NCBI GenBank assembly: GCA_025355995.1
Contig: JANXYQ010000015.1
Location: 1-51,654, forward strand
From: Spirochaetaceae bacterium
GTDB lineage: Bacteria > Spirochaetota > Spirochaetia > Treponematales > Rectinemataceae
DNA: 51,654 bases
Direction: 5' to 3'
The notes beneath the pieces are model-generated. The model had not been told where the DNA came from. It was given only the letters and a program-made list of their open reading frames with translations, and searched no databases. Every line of letters starts with the position of its first letter. Within the stretch, counting starts at the first letter, position 1. This document shows, in pieces, positions 27,483-34,873 of this stretch. The translations under genes were made by a program, and so were the position numbers.

Positions 27483-28778
27483 GTGCGAACCGCCCTATCA
27501 TCCCTGCTTGCCATCGCGCTGGTCCTCGGCGTTTGCGCCGGCGCGGGCGCCGAGGCGCCGCCTCGGCTCGCCGTCCGCGAGTTCTCGGTCAAGGGCAACG
27601 TCACCCTGCCCGAAGCCGGCACTGCCCTCGCGGAGTGGCTCAGCTCGGCCTTGGCCAAGACCGAGCGCTACCAGGTCCTCGAGCGCGTCCTCCTCGACAA
27701 GATCCTCGAGGAGCAGAGCATCTCCACCTCGGGCATGGTCGACGAGTCTACCACCGCCAAGATCGGCAGCTTCGCCGGGGCTCAGCTCCTGGCGACGGGC
27801 AGCCTCGTCGAGTGGAACGGCGCCTACACGCTGTCCGCCCGCATTCTCGACCTGGCGAGCGCCAAGGTCCTAAAGACCGCCGTATTCTCGACCCATGACA
27901 GCCAGGAGCTCGCGTCCCGCATGCCCGACGTCGCCTCGGTTCTCGTGGGCACCCTCCCGCCGGAGTCGCTGGCCCGCTCTTCGGGCGTCGCGGCCAAGGT
28001 CGGGCTCTTCAGCGGGGCCGTCAAGGGCGGCGACGGAGCCTCGGTCGTGCGCGCCACCGAGAAGGACGGAGCCCTTCGCCTCGTCATCGACCGCGGCCTC
28101 GACGACAAGGTCGCGATGGGCGCCGCCTTCGCCATCCTCGTGCCGATCTACGGCGAGTCCGAGGTCTCGGGGACCCGCGTCCGCTTGGGCATGAAGAAGG
28201 TGGGCGACCTCGTCCTCTCCTATGTCGAGCCTTCCTACGGCGCCGGCGACCTCTACACCGAGCCCTTCGCCCGCGTCGACTCGAAGTCCCTCGTGGCCGA
28301 GGGCGTCGCCATTCCCGAATCGCCCGTCAAAATCTGGATCGGCGGCGGCGTTTACGACATGGGCCTGGGCTACACGATCGAAACCCTCAAGGCCAAGAGC
28401 ATCATCGGCTTCGACGAGTCCTTCGTCGTGGGCATGCCGGAATCCTTCGGCTCCGCCATCACGGGCTTCGGCCTGGGCATGGCCTTTTACGGCGAGAGCG
28501 CCCTGCTCGGCAGCCCCCTCTCCTCGACCAGGTTGGGCACGGGCCTCGCCGCGATGGGCAATTATATGTTCGAGTGGGGCGGCGTCAGCTCGATCGAGGC
28601 GGGGCTTTCGCCCTTCCTCGAGCTCCTCATCGCCCAGAGCTATCGGCTCCGGGGCGGGGCCTTCTGCGGCTACCGCTTCCCGCTCAATCAACAGGGCATG
28701 GCCGTTCCCAACTCGATCGTCGTCGAGCCCTATTTCGCCTTGGAGATCGGCCTGATGAGCGGAGGAGTCTCGAAATGA
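27483..28778 (+). CDS. Exported CsgG/FlgO-like protein with C-terminal barrel-like region
   Basis: A 431-residue protein with a signal peptide (ALSSLLAIALVLGVCAGAGA) and an N-terminal CsgG/FlgO-like domain (about 25-150: RLAVREFSVKGN, YQVLERVLLDKILEEQ, AGAQLLATGSLVEW). The second half (about 160-431) is glycine-rich with alternating hydrophobic residues and ends in FALEIGLMSGG, which may form an outer-membrane beta structure. It starts with GTG at 27483. The stop overlaps the next gene's ATG, so a lipoprotein is translated with it. It probably acts in the envelope; the function is unknown. Confidence 0.7.
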   Translation: MRTALSSLLAIALVLGVCAGAGAEAPPRLAVREFSVKGNVTLPEAGTALAEWLSSALAKTERYQVLERVLLDKILEEQSISTSGMVDESTTAKIGSFAGAQLLATGSLVEWNGAYTLSARILDLASAKVLKTAVFSTHDSQELASRMPDVASVLVGTLPPESLARSSGVAAKVGLFSGAVKGGDGASVVRATEKDGALRLVIDRGLDDKVAMGAAFAILVPIYGESEVSGTRVRLGMKKVGDLVLSYVEPSYGAGDLYTEPFARVDSKSLVAEGVAIPESPVKIWIGGGVYDMGLGYTIETLKAKSIIGFDESFVVGMPESFGSAITGFGLGMAFYGESALLGSPLSSTRLGTGLAAMGNYMFEWGGVSSIEAGLSPFLELLIAQSYRLRGGAFCGYRFPLNQQGMAVPNSIVVEPYFALEIGLMSGGVSK

Positions 28779-29437
28779 AAAAGGCCTTGGTAGTACTCGT
28801 AGCCGGCTTCGCGGTCTTGAGCCTCGCCTCCTGCAAGCTGGGCTGGTACGTCAACTCCGACGGGAGCCTGACACATTCGCCCAAGCTGGATTTTCCCATT
28901 ACCATCTCCTATACCAGCCCGGGCATCATGGGTACCAGCGATGCTACCCTCTCCGGCGTCTCCTTGTTTTACACCCTCGACGGAAGCTCGCCAGGAGCGG
29001 CGTCGGCGAGCGTCATGCTCACCGACGCCCCGTCCTCGGATAGCTCCGTCCGATTTTCCCTTCCGATGCCAGCCTATCCCGCCTCGGTAAATTTCAAGGG
29101 CTACTTCGCCAAGGAGGGCTGGCAGTCCTCCGACTTCGTCTCCGAAACCCTCAGCCTGGTAAAGACGAAGTGCGCCGCTCCCCTGGCGGATGGATACTAC
29201 ACGAGTTACGCGGGATTGAACGTCTCGGTATATCTCGTCAATGCGGATGGCGCTGCGACACTGCGCTACACGACGGACGGTACCGATCCGAAGGATACCT
29301 CGCCGCTCTGGCCAGGGACCGCCGACCATAGATACGTAATCCCCGGCGGCTATTCCACGATGGTAGTGAAGGCGCGAGGCTTCAAGGACAACTACCTGCC
29401 CTCCGACGTCGTAACGGCCACAATCGCCCAATATTAG
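28775..29437 (+). CDS. Lipoprotein with chitobiase/beta-hexosaminidase C-terminal-like repeats
   Basis: A 220-residue lipoprotein with lipobox LASC (lipidated Cys at residue 20). Two copies of a CHB_HEX_C-like module follow. The first contains LFYTLDGSSPGAAS; the second contains LRYTTDGTDPKDTSPLWPG and ends in STMVVKARGFKDNYLPSD. In known proteins these small beta domains accompany surface or carbohydrate-active domains, but no catalytic domain is present here. It overlaps the upstream CsgG-like gene by 4 bp, which suggests that both act at the same envelope site. Confidence 0.75.
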   Translation: MKKALVVLVAGFAVLSLASCKLGWYVNSDGSLTHSPKLDFPITISYTSPGIMGTSDATLSGVSLFYTLDGSSPGAASASVMLTDAPSSDSSVRFSLPMPAYPASVNFKGYFAKEGWQSSDFVSETLSLVKTKCAAPLADGYYTSYAGLNVSVYLVNADGAATLRYTTDGTDPKDTSPLWPGTADHRYVIPGGYSTMVVKARGFKDNYLPSDVVTATIAQY

Positions 29438-29503
29438 GCTAGTCCATCGGCGCCGATTCGGAGCTTGCGCATTCGAGCGCTTTTCGGCTACATAGAACGA
29501 CCC

Positions 29504-30391
29504 ATGCCACGAGCCCGTGCCTTCGCCCTCGCGATCATCCTGATCTTCGCCCTCTCCGGCCGTTCGGCCGGCGGGGCCGCCTCGGCCCTGCCCTCGGCCG
29601 AGGTGCCCAAGCCTTTCGACCTCGCGGACCGGGCTTTCATCCTGTGCTGGCACTCCTTCCTGGGCAAGAAGGAGCTCAATACCGATTTCTCGCTCGACGA
29701 GCTCGCCGCCCAGCTCGACGCGCTCAAGTCCCTCGGCTATCGCTTCATAGACCTCGAGGACGCCCTCTTCGGCCGCATCGAGGGGAGCCGCAACCTGGTC
29801 GCGACCATCGACGACGGCCACAGGACCATCGCGCCCGCCTACGAGAGGGTCTTCGCCTCCCGCGGCATCCGTCCCGCCCTCCTCGTCTATCCCGCGGTGA
29901 TAGGCGAGAGTCCCTACTTCTTGAAGACGGAGCAGTTGCAGGGCCTCGTCGACTCGGGCCTGGCGGTCGGTTCCCACGGCTTCTACCACCTCTTCGTGAC
30001 GGAGAAGCTGTACAAGAGCGACAGGCCCGCCTTCGAGAAGGAAATCTTCAAGGCCAAGACCAGCGTCGAGGCCCTGACGGGCCTTCCTTCCTATTTCTAC
30101 GCCTATCCTTTCGGGGCCTTCGACCAGATCACCAAGACCGAGGTCGAGCGTGCGGGCTACGAATTCGCCCTCGCGGTCAAGCCCGGTTTCGTCTACGCCG
30201 ACGAGCGCCTCAACGACCGCTACGAGATCCCCCGCACCGTCGTGCTCCGGGACGGCTGGGGGGCGCTCACGGCCTTCCTCGCGCGAAACCTCGGCACGCT
30301 CAGCGTCGTCGGCCCCGAGCCCCAGACCTGGACCGAGAGCGACGAGTTCCCGGCGCCGGAGCTGTGGACGGGGGAGACCAAGGTTCGCTGA
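29504..30391 (+). CDS. Exported polysaccharide deacetylase (CE4 family)
   Basis: A 295-residue protein with a signal peptide (about 1-25) and a NodB-homology domain. Motif 1 is TIDDG with D103 and D104, where TFDDG is usual. Motif 2 is SHGFYH with H158 and H162, fitting H-x-x-x-H. A later YAYPFGAFD fits motif 3. CE4 enzymes remove N- or O-acetyl groups from chitin-like or peptidoglycan glycans. I chose ATG 29504 because the signal peptide begins there. It follows the CHB_HEX_C lipoprotein by 66 bp, so the two may form a glycan-processing group. Confidence 0.87.
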   Translation: MPRARAFALAIILIFALSGRSAGGAASALPSAEVPKPFDLADRAFILCWHSFLGKKELNTDFSLDELAAQLDALKSLGYRFIDLEDALFGRIEGSRNLVATIDDGHRTIAPAYERVFASRGIRPALLVYPAVIGESPYFLKTEQLQGLVDSGLAVGSHGFYHLFVTEKLYKSDRPAFEKEIFKAKTSVEALTGLPSYFYAYPFGAFDQITKTEVERAGYEFALAVKPGFVYADERLNDRYEIPRTVVLRDGWGALTAFLARNLGTLSVVGPEPQTWTESDEFPAPELWTGETKVR

Positions 30392-30405
30392 TTCCGTCAG
30401 GGCAT

Positions 30406-30442
30406 AAAAAAAGGCCCCTGGGCAAGGAGGCGGAGCCCAGGG
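30406..30442 (-). terminator. Intrinsic terminator of the small RNA
   Basis: On the minus strand there is an 8-bp perfect stem with an 11-nt loop, then GCC and seven T. On the plus strand no T-run follows the hairpin, so it specifically ends minus-strand transcription and not the deacetylase transcript. Confidence 0.85.
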
Positions 30443-30525
30443 ACCAGTGCCGCTCGCTCTAACTCGGGGAGGGAAACTCATCGAGCTCGAGTGATTGAAA
30501 GTGTCCGAGTCGTCCTCTCGAACAC
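30406..30525 (-). ncRNA. Candidate small RNA with anti-Shine-Dalgarno terminator loop
   Basis: A minus-strand transcript of about 120 nt, running from about 30525 to about 30406, is bounded by a strong promoter (30532-30560) and an intrinsic terminator. A 5' hairpin pairs 30525-30517 with 30509-30501 (9 bp, one G-U) around the loop AGGACGA. A pyrimidine run, UUUCCCUCCCC (30476-30466), lies in the middle. The 3' terminator stem is CCCUGGGC/GCCCAGGG (30442-30435 with 30423-30416), followed by seven U. Its loop, UCCGCCUCCUU, contains CCUCCUU, the complement of AAGGAGG. C-rich loops of this kind pair with ribosome-binding sites in known regulatory RNAs (established); action here is inferred. I do not recognise a known RNA family, including 6S and SRP RNA. 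Confidence 0.7.
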
Positions 30526-30531
30526 ACAGAT

Positions 30532-30560
30532 ATAATATCCAAATACTCTATAATCGTCAA
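30532..30560 (-). promoter_or_regulatory. Sigma70 promoter of the small RNA
   Basis: TTGACG (30560-30555), a 17-bp spacer and TATTAT (30537-30532) on the minus strand match the consensus at 5 of 6 positions in each box with ideal spacing. It is one of the strongest promoters in the window, and no protein gene lies downstream of it on that strand. Confidence 0.8.
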
Positions 30561-30597
30561 GATACATAATTCCCTGGGATACGATTTTTCCATCAGC

Positions 30598-30624
30598 TTG
30601 CTCAAATCTCAAAACTACTATACT
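30598..30624 (+). promoter_or_regulatory. Possible dnaE promoter close to the start codon
   Basis: TTGCTC (30598-30603) and TATACT (30619-30624) have a 15-bp spacer. The -10 ends one base before the first ATG (30626), so the transcript would begin at or very near the start codon and be leaderless or nearly so. No ribosome-binding site is visible, which agrees. The match is modest. Confidence 0.35.
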
Positions 30625-30625
30625 A

Positions 30626-33600
30626 ATGTGTAGTATGAATGCCGATGCTCTTCCGCTTCTCGGCGCCCGGTCCTGGCACTCCCTCATGGACGGAGCGAGG
30701 TCTCCCGCGGATCTCGCGGAGGAGGCGGCGCGGAGGAACTGGAGCGCCCTCGCCCTCGCGGATCAGAACAATCTGTACGCGCTGCCGGAGCTGGTCGACG
30801 CCGCGGCCGAGGCGGGAATCAAGCCCCTCGCGGCGGCCTCCCTGGAGACAGGCGGCCTCTCCCTGCGCGCCTACTGCCTGGATCGCCGCGGCTATTCCCG
30901 GCTCTGCGCCCTCCTCACGCGGATCCTCGCCGTCGAAGTGCCGCGCCGGCGGCTGCGGCTGCCGCCCGACGTGCTGGAGGAGGAGGAGAGGGCGGGAGGC
31001 GAGTGGGAGGCGAACGCGGCCGACGAGTTGCCGCTGGGCTTTCCCTACGCGATCAGGCGGGCGTCGCGGCCGTCTTCTCACGGGGCGTTGGCGCGTTCCG
31101 CCTCGCGTCCCGCCTCGCGTTCCGCCTCGCGCCCCGCGCGGGCCGACTACGACCTCCTCGCCGACCTCCGGGAGGGCGGCTGGGAAGGCCTCGCCCTCTC
31201 GACCTCGGACCCGCGGCTCCTCGCCGCCCTCGCAGGCGAGGGCCTCGCCCCGCGGGACCTCCCCCCGCGAGGAAGGCTCTACGCCGCGCTCCCCCTGGGC
31301 TCTCCCCAGGAGGGGCCGGCCCGCGCGGGGCGGGAGCTGGGTCTTCCCCTCCTCGCGGAGCATCCCGCGCGCTTCGTCTCGGGCGAGGACGGGGAGCTCT
31401 GGCGCCTCGCGCGGGCGATCGAGGAGCGCCGAAGCCTCGCCTACCTGGAGCGCGAGGCGCGGCCCGATCCGCCGGGGGCGTCGATCGTCTCGGCCGAGCG
31501 CGCGGCCGCCCTCCTTTCGGCCTTTCCGGAGGCCCTCGAGGCCGCCCGCTCCCTCGCCGAGGAGGCCGCCTCGGCCGCCTCCTTCTTCGCGGAAGTGCCC
31601 GTCTTCCCCGCCTACCGCGGCCTGGCCGAGGAGGAGTCCTTCTATCTCCTGCGGTCCCTCTGCGCGGAAGGCGCGAGGCGCCGCTACGGCCCTCGCGCGC
31701 TGGAGGGGCCGCGCCCGCGCGCCACGCTTCGCGAGCGTCTCGAGCGCGAGCTCCGCATCATCCGCGACAAGGGTTTCTCGGCCTATTTCCTCGTCGTGCG
31801 CGACATCGTCGCCCGCTGCCCCCGCACCTGCGGCCGGGGCAGCGCCGCCTCGAGCCTGGTCTCCTACCTCCTGGGGCTCACCCACGTCGATCCCCTCGAG
31901 CACGACCTCTTCTTCGAGCGCTTCCTCAACGAGGGGCGCAGGGATCCGCCCGACATCGACATCGACTTCCCCTGGGACGAGAGGCGGGCGGTCCTCGCCT
32001 CGGTCTTCGCCGACTACGCGGGCAGGGCGGCGATGGTCGCCGACCACTGCGGCTTCTCCGAGCGCTCTTCCCTGCGCGAGTCGGCGATAGCCCTCGGGAT
32101 GGGCGAGGAGGACATCCGGGGCGCGGGTCGGGCGCTGCGCCTAGGCGCCCTCGATGCCCTCCCGCCCGAGCTTCTGCGCCTCGCGCGGATGGTCAGGGGC
32201 ATGCCCCGCTACATCGGCACCCACCCCGGAGGCATCGTCATCACGCCCGGGCCGATCACCGACTACTGCCACGTCCAGCTCTCGCCCGCCGGCCTGCCCG
32301 TCCTCGGCTGGGAAAAGGACGGGACCGAGCGCGCGGGGCTCGTCAAGATCGACATCCTGGGCAACCGCTCCCTGGCGGTGCTCCGCGACTGCCTCGAGTC
32401 CGTGAACGAGGAACGCGACGCCGAGGCGCCCCTGCCCTGGGATTTTAAGGGGGCCGACGAGGATTCCGAGACCCGGAGCCTCGTCGAGTCGGGGCGGAGC
32501 GTGGGCATCTTCTATATAGAGTCGCCCGCGACGAGGCAGCTCCTCCTCAAGATGGGCACGGTCGACTACCGGCGCCTCGTCGCGGCGAGCTCCATAATCA
32601 GGCCGGCCGCGAACAAGTGGATCAACGAGTACGTGCGCCGGCTGCGGGGCGGGAGTTGGCGCCGCCTGCCGGAGAGCGTCGAGGAGACGCTGAAGGAGAC
32701 CTACGGCATCATGGTCTACCAGGAGGACGTCTCCCGCGTGGCCATGGCGGCCGCGGGCTTCGACGCCGTCCTCGCCGACGGCCTGCGCAAGGTCCTCACC
32801 AAGAAACGCAAGGGAGGCGCCCTCGAGGACTTCAAGGGCCGCTTCCTCGCGGGCTGCGCGGACTCCGGGATATGCGAGCGCGATTCGCTCGAGCTCTGGG
32901 ACATGATGCTCTCCTTCGACGGCTATTCCTTCTGCAAGGCCCATTCGGCCTCCTACGCCCTCGTGTCCTACCGCCTCGCCTGGATGAAGGCCCACCACCC
33001 CGCGATCTTCATGGCCTCGGTCATCAACAACGGCGGGGGCTTCTACGGCGTCCAGGCCTACGTCGGCGAGGCCCGCCGCCTGGGCCTGTCCATCCTGCCG
33101 CCGCACGTCAACGCGAGCGACGCCGGCTACAAGGTGGAGGGCGAGGCGCTTCGGGTGGGATTATCCCAGCTGCAGGGCCTCTCGCGGTCCACCCTCGAGC
33201 GCATCATCGCCGAGCGGGAAAGGCTCGCCGAGGCGGGGGGCGGGGGCTTCCCCGGCCTGGAGGAATTCGAGGCCCTGGTCTCGCCCAAGCTCCCGGAGCT
33301 GCGCGCCCTCGTGCGCTCGGGCTGCCTCGACGGTCTTCCCTCCCGGGCCGGAGGGCCTTCCCTTGGGAGGCCCCAGGCCCTCTGGGCCCTGCACCGCGCC
33401 CGCGAGCGCGCCGCCGCGGGCCTCCCCCGGGGGCCAGAGCTCATCGAGGACGACTGGGAGCCGCCCGCGTGGATAAAGGACTACCCGCCCCCCGCGCGGC
33501 TCGCGGACGAGGCGAGGCTCCTGGGCCTCGTCCTGGCCGGCGTGCCCGCGGCCCTCTTCGCCGGAAGGGCCGTCCTCGTGGCGGGCCGCAGGGGCCTGCC

Positions 33601-33895
33601 TCCGCCGGTGAGGTCGTCCAGCCTCGCCGCCGCCGCATCCGAACGCCTCTGCCTCGCGGGCACGATAGTCGCCGGCAAGGAAGTGGGGACCAAGCACGGC
33701 GAGAGCATGGCCTTCTACACCTTCGAGGACGAGGACGGGCTCTTCGAGACGGTCTTTTTCCCTAAAGCCTATGCGAGCGCCCTGCCGACACTAGAGGGGA
33801 ATAGGGCGGTCCTCATGGTGGGTAGGGCGCGGAGCGAATACGGCGCCGTCTCGCTCCACGTCGAGGAGGCGTTCGGCCTGAACCGCGCGGATTAA
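30626..33895 (+). CDS. dnaE: DNA polymerase III alpha subunit paralogue with degenerate PHP domain
   Basis: A 1089-residue C-family polymerase. The N-terminal PHP-like domain reads GARSWHSLMDG and LADQNNLYAL, so the usual metal ligands (HxH and DH) are largely lost. The palm carries the catalytic Asp motif PPDIDIDF (443-447), and a third Asp, D576, lies in VKIDILGN. Helix-hairpin-helix and a C-terminal OB domain follow. It is shorter than E. coli DnaE (about 1160). A low-complexity Ser/Arg/Pro insert lies at about residues 155-172. It may be an accessory or translesion-type polymerase rather than the main replicase. ATG 30635 is an alternative start. The following TIR-like gene has its ribosome-binding site across this stop. 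Confidence 0.88.
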   Translation: MCSMNADALPLLGARSWHSLMDGARSPADLAEEAARRNWSALALADQNNLYALPELVDAAAEAGIKPLAAASLETGGLSLRAYCLDRRGYSRLCALLTRILAVEVPRRRLRLPPDVLEEEERAGGEWEANAADELPLGFPYAIRRASRPSSHGALARSASRPASRSASRPARADYDLLADLREGGWEGLALSTSDPRLLAALAGEGLAPRDLPPRGRLYAALPLGSPQEGPARAGRELGLPLLAEHPARFVSGEDGELWRLARAIEERRSLAYLEREARPDPPGASIVSAERAAALLSAFPEALEAARSLAEEAASAASFFAEVPVFPAYRGLAEEESFYLLRSLCAEGARRRYGPRALEGPRPRATLRERLERELRIIRDKGFSAYFLVVRDIVARCPRTCGRGSAASSLVSYLLGLTHVDPLEHDLFFERFLNEGRRDPPDIDIDFPWDERRAVLASVFADYAGRAAMVADHCGFSERSSLRESAIALGMGEEDIRGAGRALRLGALDALPPELLRLARMVRGMPRYIGTHPGGIVITPGPITDYCHVQLSPAGLPVLGWEKDGTERAGLVKIDILGNRSLAVLRDCLESVNEERDAEAPLPWDFKGADEDSETRSLVESGRSVGIFYIESPATRQLLLKMGTVDYRRLVAASSIIRPAANKWINEYVRRLRGGSWRRLPESVEETLKETYGIMVYQEDVSRVAMAAAGFDAVLADGLRKVLTKKRKGGALEDFKGRFLAGCADSGICERDSLELWDMMLSFDGYSFCKAHSASYALVSYRLAWMKAHHPAIFMASVINNGGGFYGVQAYVGEARRLGLSILPPHVNASDAGYKVEGEALRVGLSQLQGLSRSTLERIIAERERLAEAGGGGFPGLEEFEALVSPKLPELRALVRSGCLDGLPSRAGGPSLGRPQALWALHRARERAAAGLPRGPELIEDDWEPPAWIKDYPPPARLADEARLLGLVLAGVPAALFAGRAVLVAGRRGLPPPVRSSSLAAAASERLCLAGTIVAGKEVGTKHGESMAFYTFEDEDGLFETVFFPKAYASALPTLEGNRAVLMVGRARSEYGAVSLHVEEAFGLNRAD
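31093..31140 (+). repeat. 12-bp tandem repeat inside the polymerase gene
   Basis: Four in-frame units resemble GCGTTCCGCCTC (31093-31104, 31105-31116, 31117-31128 and a diverged 31129-31140). They encode a repeated Arg-Ser-Ala-Ser / Arg-Pro-Ala-Ser pattern in the linker after the PHP-like domain. The unit keeps the frame, so copy-number change would only alter linker length. Confidence 0.8.
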
Positions 33896-33904
33896 GGAGG
33901 ATGC

Positions 33905-34807
33905 TTGACGGTAGCGGTGCTCGCGTCCCCCGAGGACGGGCGATCCCTCCACGATATCCTGTCGGCCCTCGCCGGGGCGGGGGTGGACGCCTATGGCCTC
34001 AAGATCCACGCGAACTGGGAATCCATCGCGCCGGAGAAGCTCGTCGCGCGCATCGAGAAGGCGAGCCACTTCCTCGCCCTGGCGTCGGCGACGAGCGTCG
34101 GCGCGTCGTGGTTCACCTTCGCCCTGGGCTACGGCTACAGCCGCGGGACGAATTTCTCCCTCTTCCGCTTCGATCCCTCGAACGCCTTCCCGCGCTACCT
34201 CTCGGGGCTCCTCGTCTTCGACGGTCTCGAGGAGCTGACGACCTATTACCGGGTCGAGAGGCGGGAGTGGCTCGTCCAGGACGAGCGCCGCGCGTCGCGA
34301 AGCGCCCTCCTGGAGATGGGCATATCCGTGCACAACGACTCCCTCGCGCAATGCGCGCGCGATGGGGACACGAAGGCGGTCGAGCTCTTCATGAAGGCCG
34401 GCTTCCCGCCCGACTCCCGGGACAAGTACGGCGTGCCCCTGCTCAGCCTCGCCGCTCGCGGGAAGCATCGGGCGGTGGCCGAGATCCTCCTCGAGCGCGG
34501 CGCCCGCATAGACCTGCAGAGCGAGGACAGGGGTTACTCGCCCCTCATGGACGCGGCCCAGGCCGGGTCGGCCGACCTCGTCGCCCTCTTCCTGGGAAAG
34601 GGAGCGAGTCCCGACCTGACCAGCAAGGACGGCCAGACCGCCCTCATAGTGGCCGTGGGCCGCAACGACGCCGAGATCGCGGGCCTTCTCGTCTCCGGGG
34701 GCGCGGACCCGGAGCTCTCCGACAAGCTCGGCCTCTCGGCCCGCAAGTACGCGGCGCTCTTCAAGAATCCCGACATCCTCTCCCTCTTCGGCCCCTCCGC
34801 CTCCTAA
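33905..34807 (+). CDS. TIR-like domain plus ankyrin repeats
   Basis: A 300-residue protein. Residues 1-120 look like a TIR-type fold: VAVLASPEDGRSLHDILSAL, ARIEKASHFLALASATSVGAS, and SLFRFDPSN. NADase TIR domains have a catalytic Glu four residues after a conserved Trp; here the stretch is SWFTFALGYG, without that Glu. Residues about 140-295 are ankyrin repeats (DGDTKAVELFMKAGFPPDSRDKYG, then three more). It probably acts as a binding or signalling protein and not as an NADase. The start is TTG at 33905, set by AAGGAGG at 33894-33900, which overlaps the dnaE stop; the ATG at 33901 is out of frame. Confidence 0.75.
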   Translation: MTVAVLASPEDGRSLHDILSALAGAGVDAYGLKIHANWESIAPEKLVARIEKASHFLALASATSVGASWFTFALGYGYSRGTNFSLFRFDPSNAFPRYLSGLLVFDGLEELTTYYRVERREWLVQDERRASRSALLEMGISVHNDSLAQCARDGDTKAVELFMKAGFPPDSRDKYGVPLLSLAARGKHRAVAEILLERGARIDLQSEDRGYSPLMDAAQAGSADLVALFLGKGASPDLTSKDGQTALIVAVGRNDAEIAGLLVSGGADPELSDKLGLSARKYAALFKNPDILSLFGPSAS

Positions 34808-34829
34808 GGATCGTTGAGTGGCTTGCGCA

Positions 34830-34844
34830 GGGCGCCTTGCGCCC
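34830..34844. other. Short GC hairpin before the GH31 gene
   Basis: GGGCGC-CTT-GCGCCC (34830-34844) forms a perfect 6-bp hairpin in the 66-bp gap between the ankyrin gene and the GH31 gene. No T-run follows, so it is not a typical terminator; it may be an mRNA processing or attenuation structure. Confidence 0.4.
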
Positions 34845-34873
34845 AAGGGCGATGCAGTGTACTTTTCCTAGCA

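Noticed and set aside
30391-30442. Hairpin as terminator of the plus-strand deacetylase gene
   Set aside because: The T-run exists only on the minus strand; on the plus strand the stem is followed by mixed sequence.
30478-30687. A 69-codon minus-strand frame covering the small RNA promoter region
   Set aside because: It overlaps the promoter boxes and the dnaE start, has no ribosome-binding site, and its codons do not look like those of neighbouring genes.
31093-31140. Short direct repeats suggesting a CRISPR-like array
   Set aside because: The 12-bp units are directly tandem without spacers and keep the reading frame of the polymerase gene.
33905-34807. TIR protein as part of an antiviral defence island
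   Set aside because: No Thoeris, CBASS, restriction or other defence genes are nearby, and the catalytic Glu is missing.
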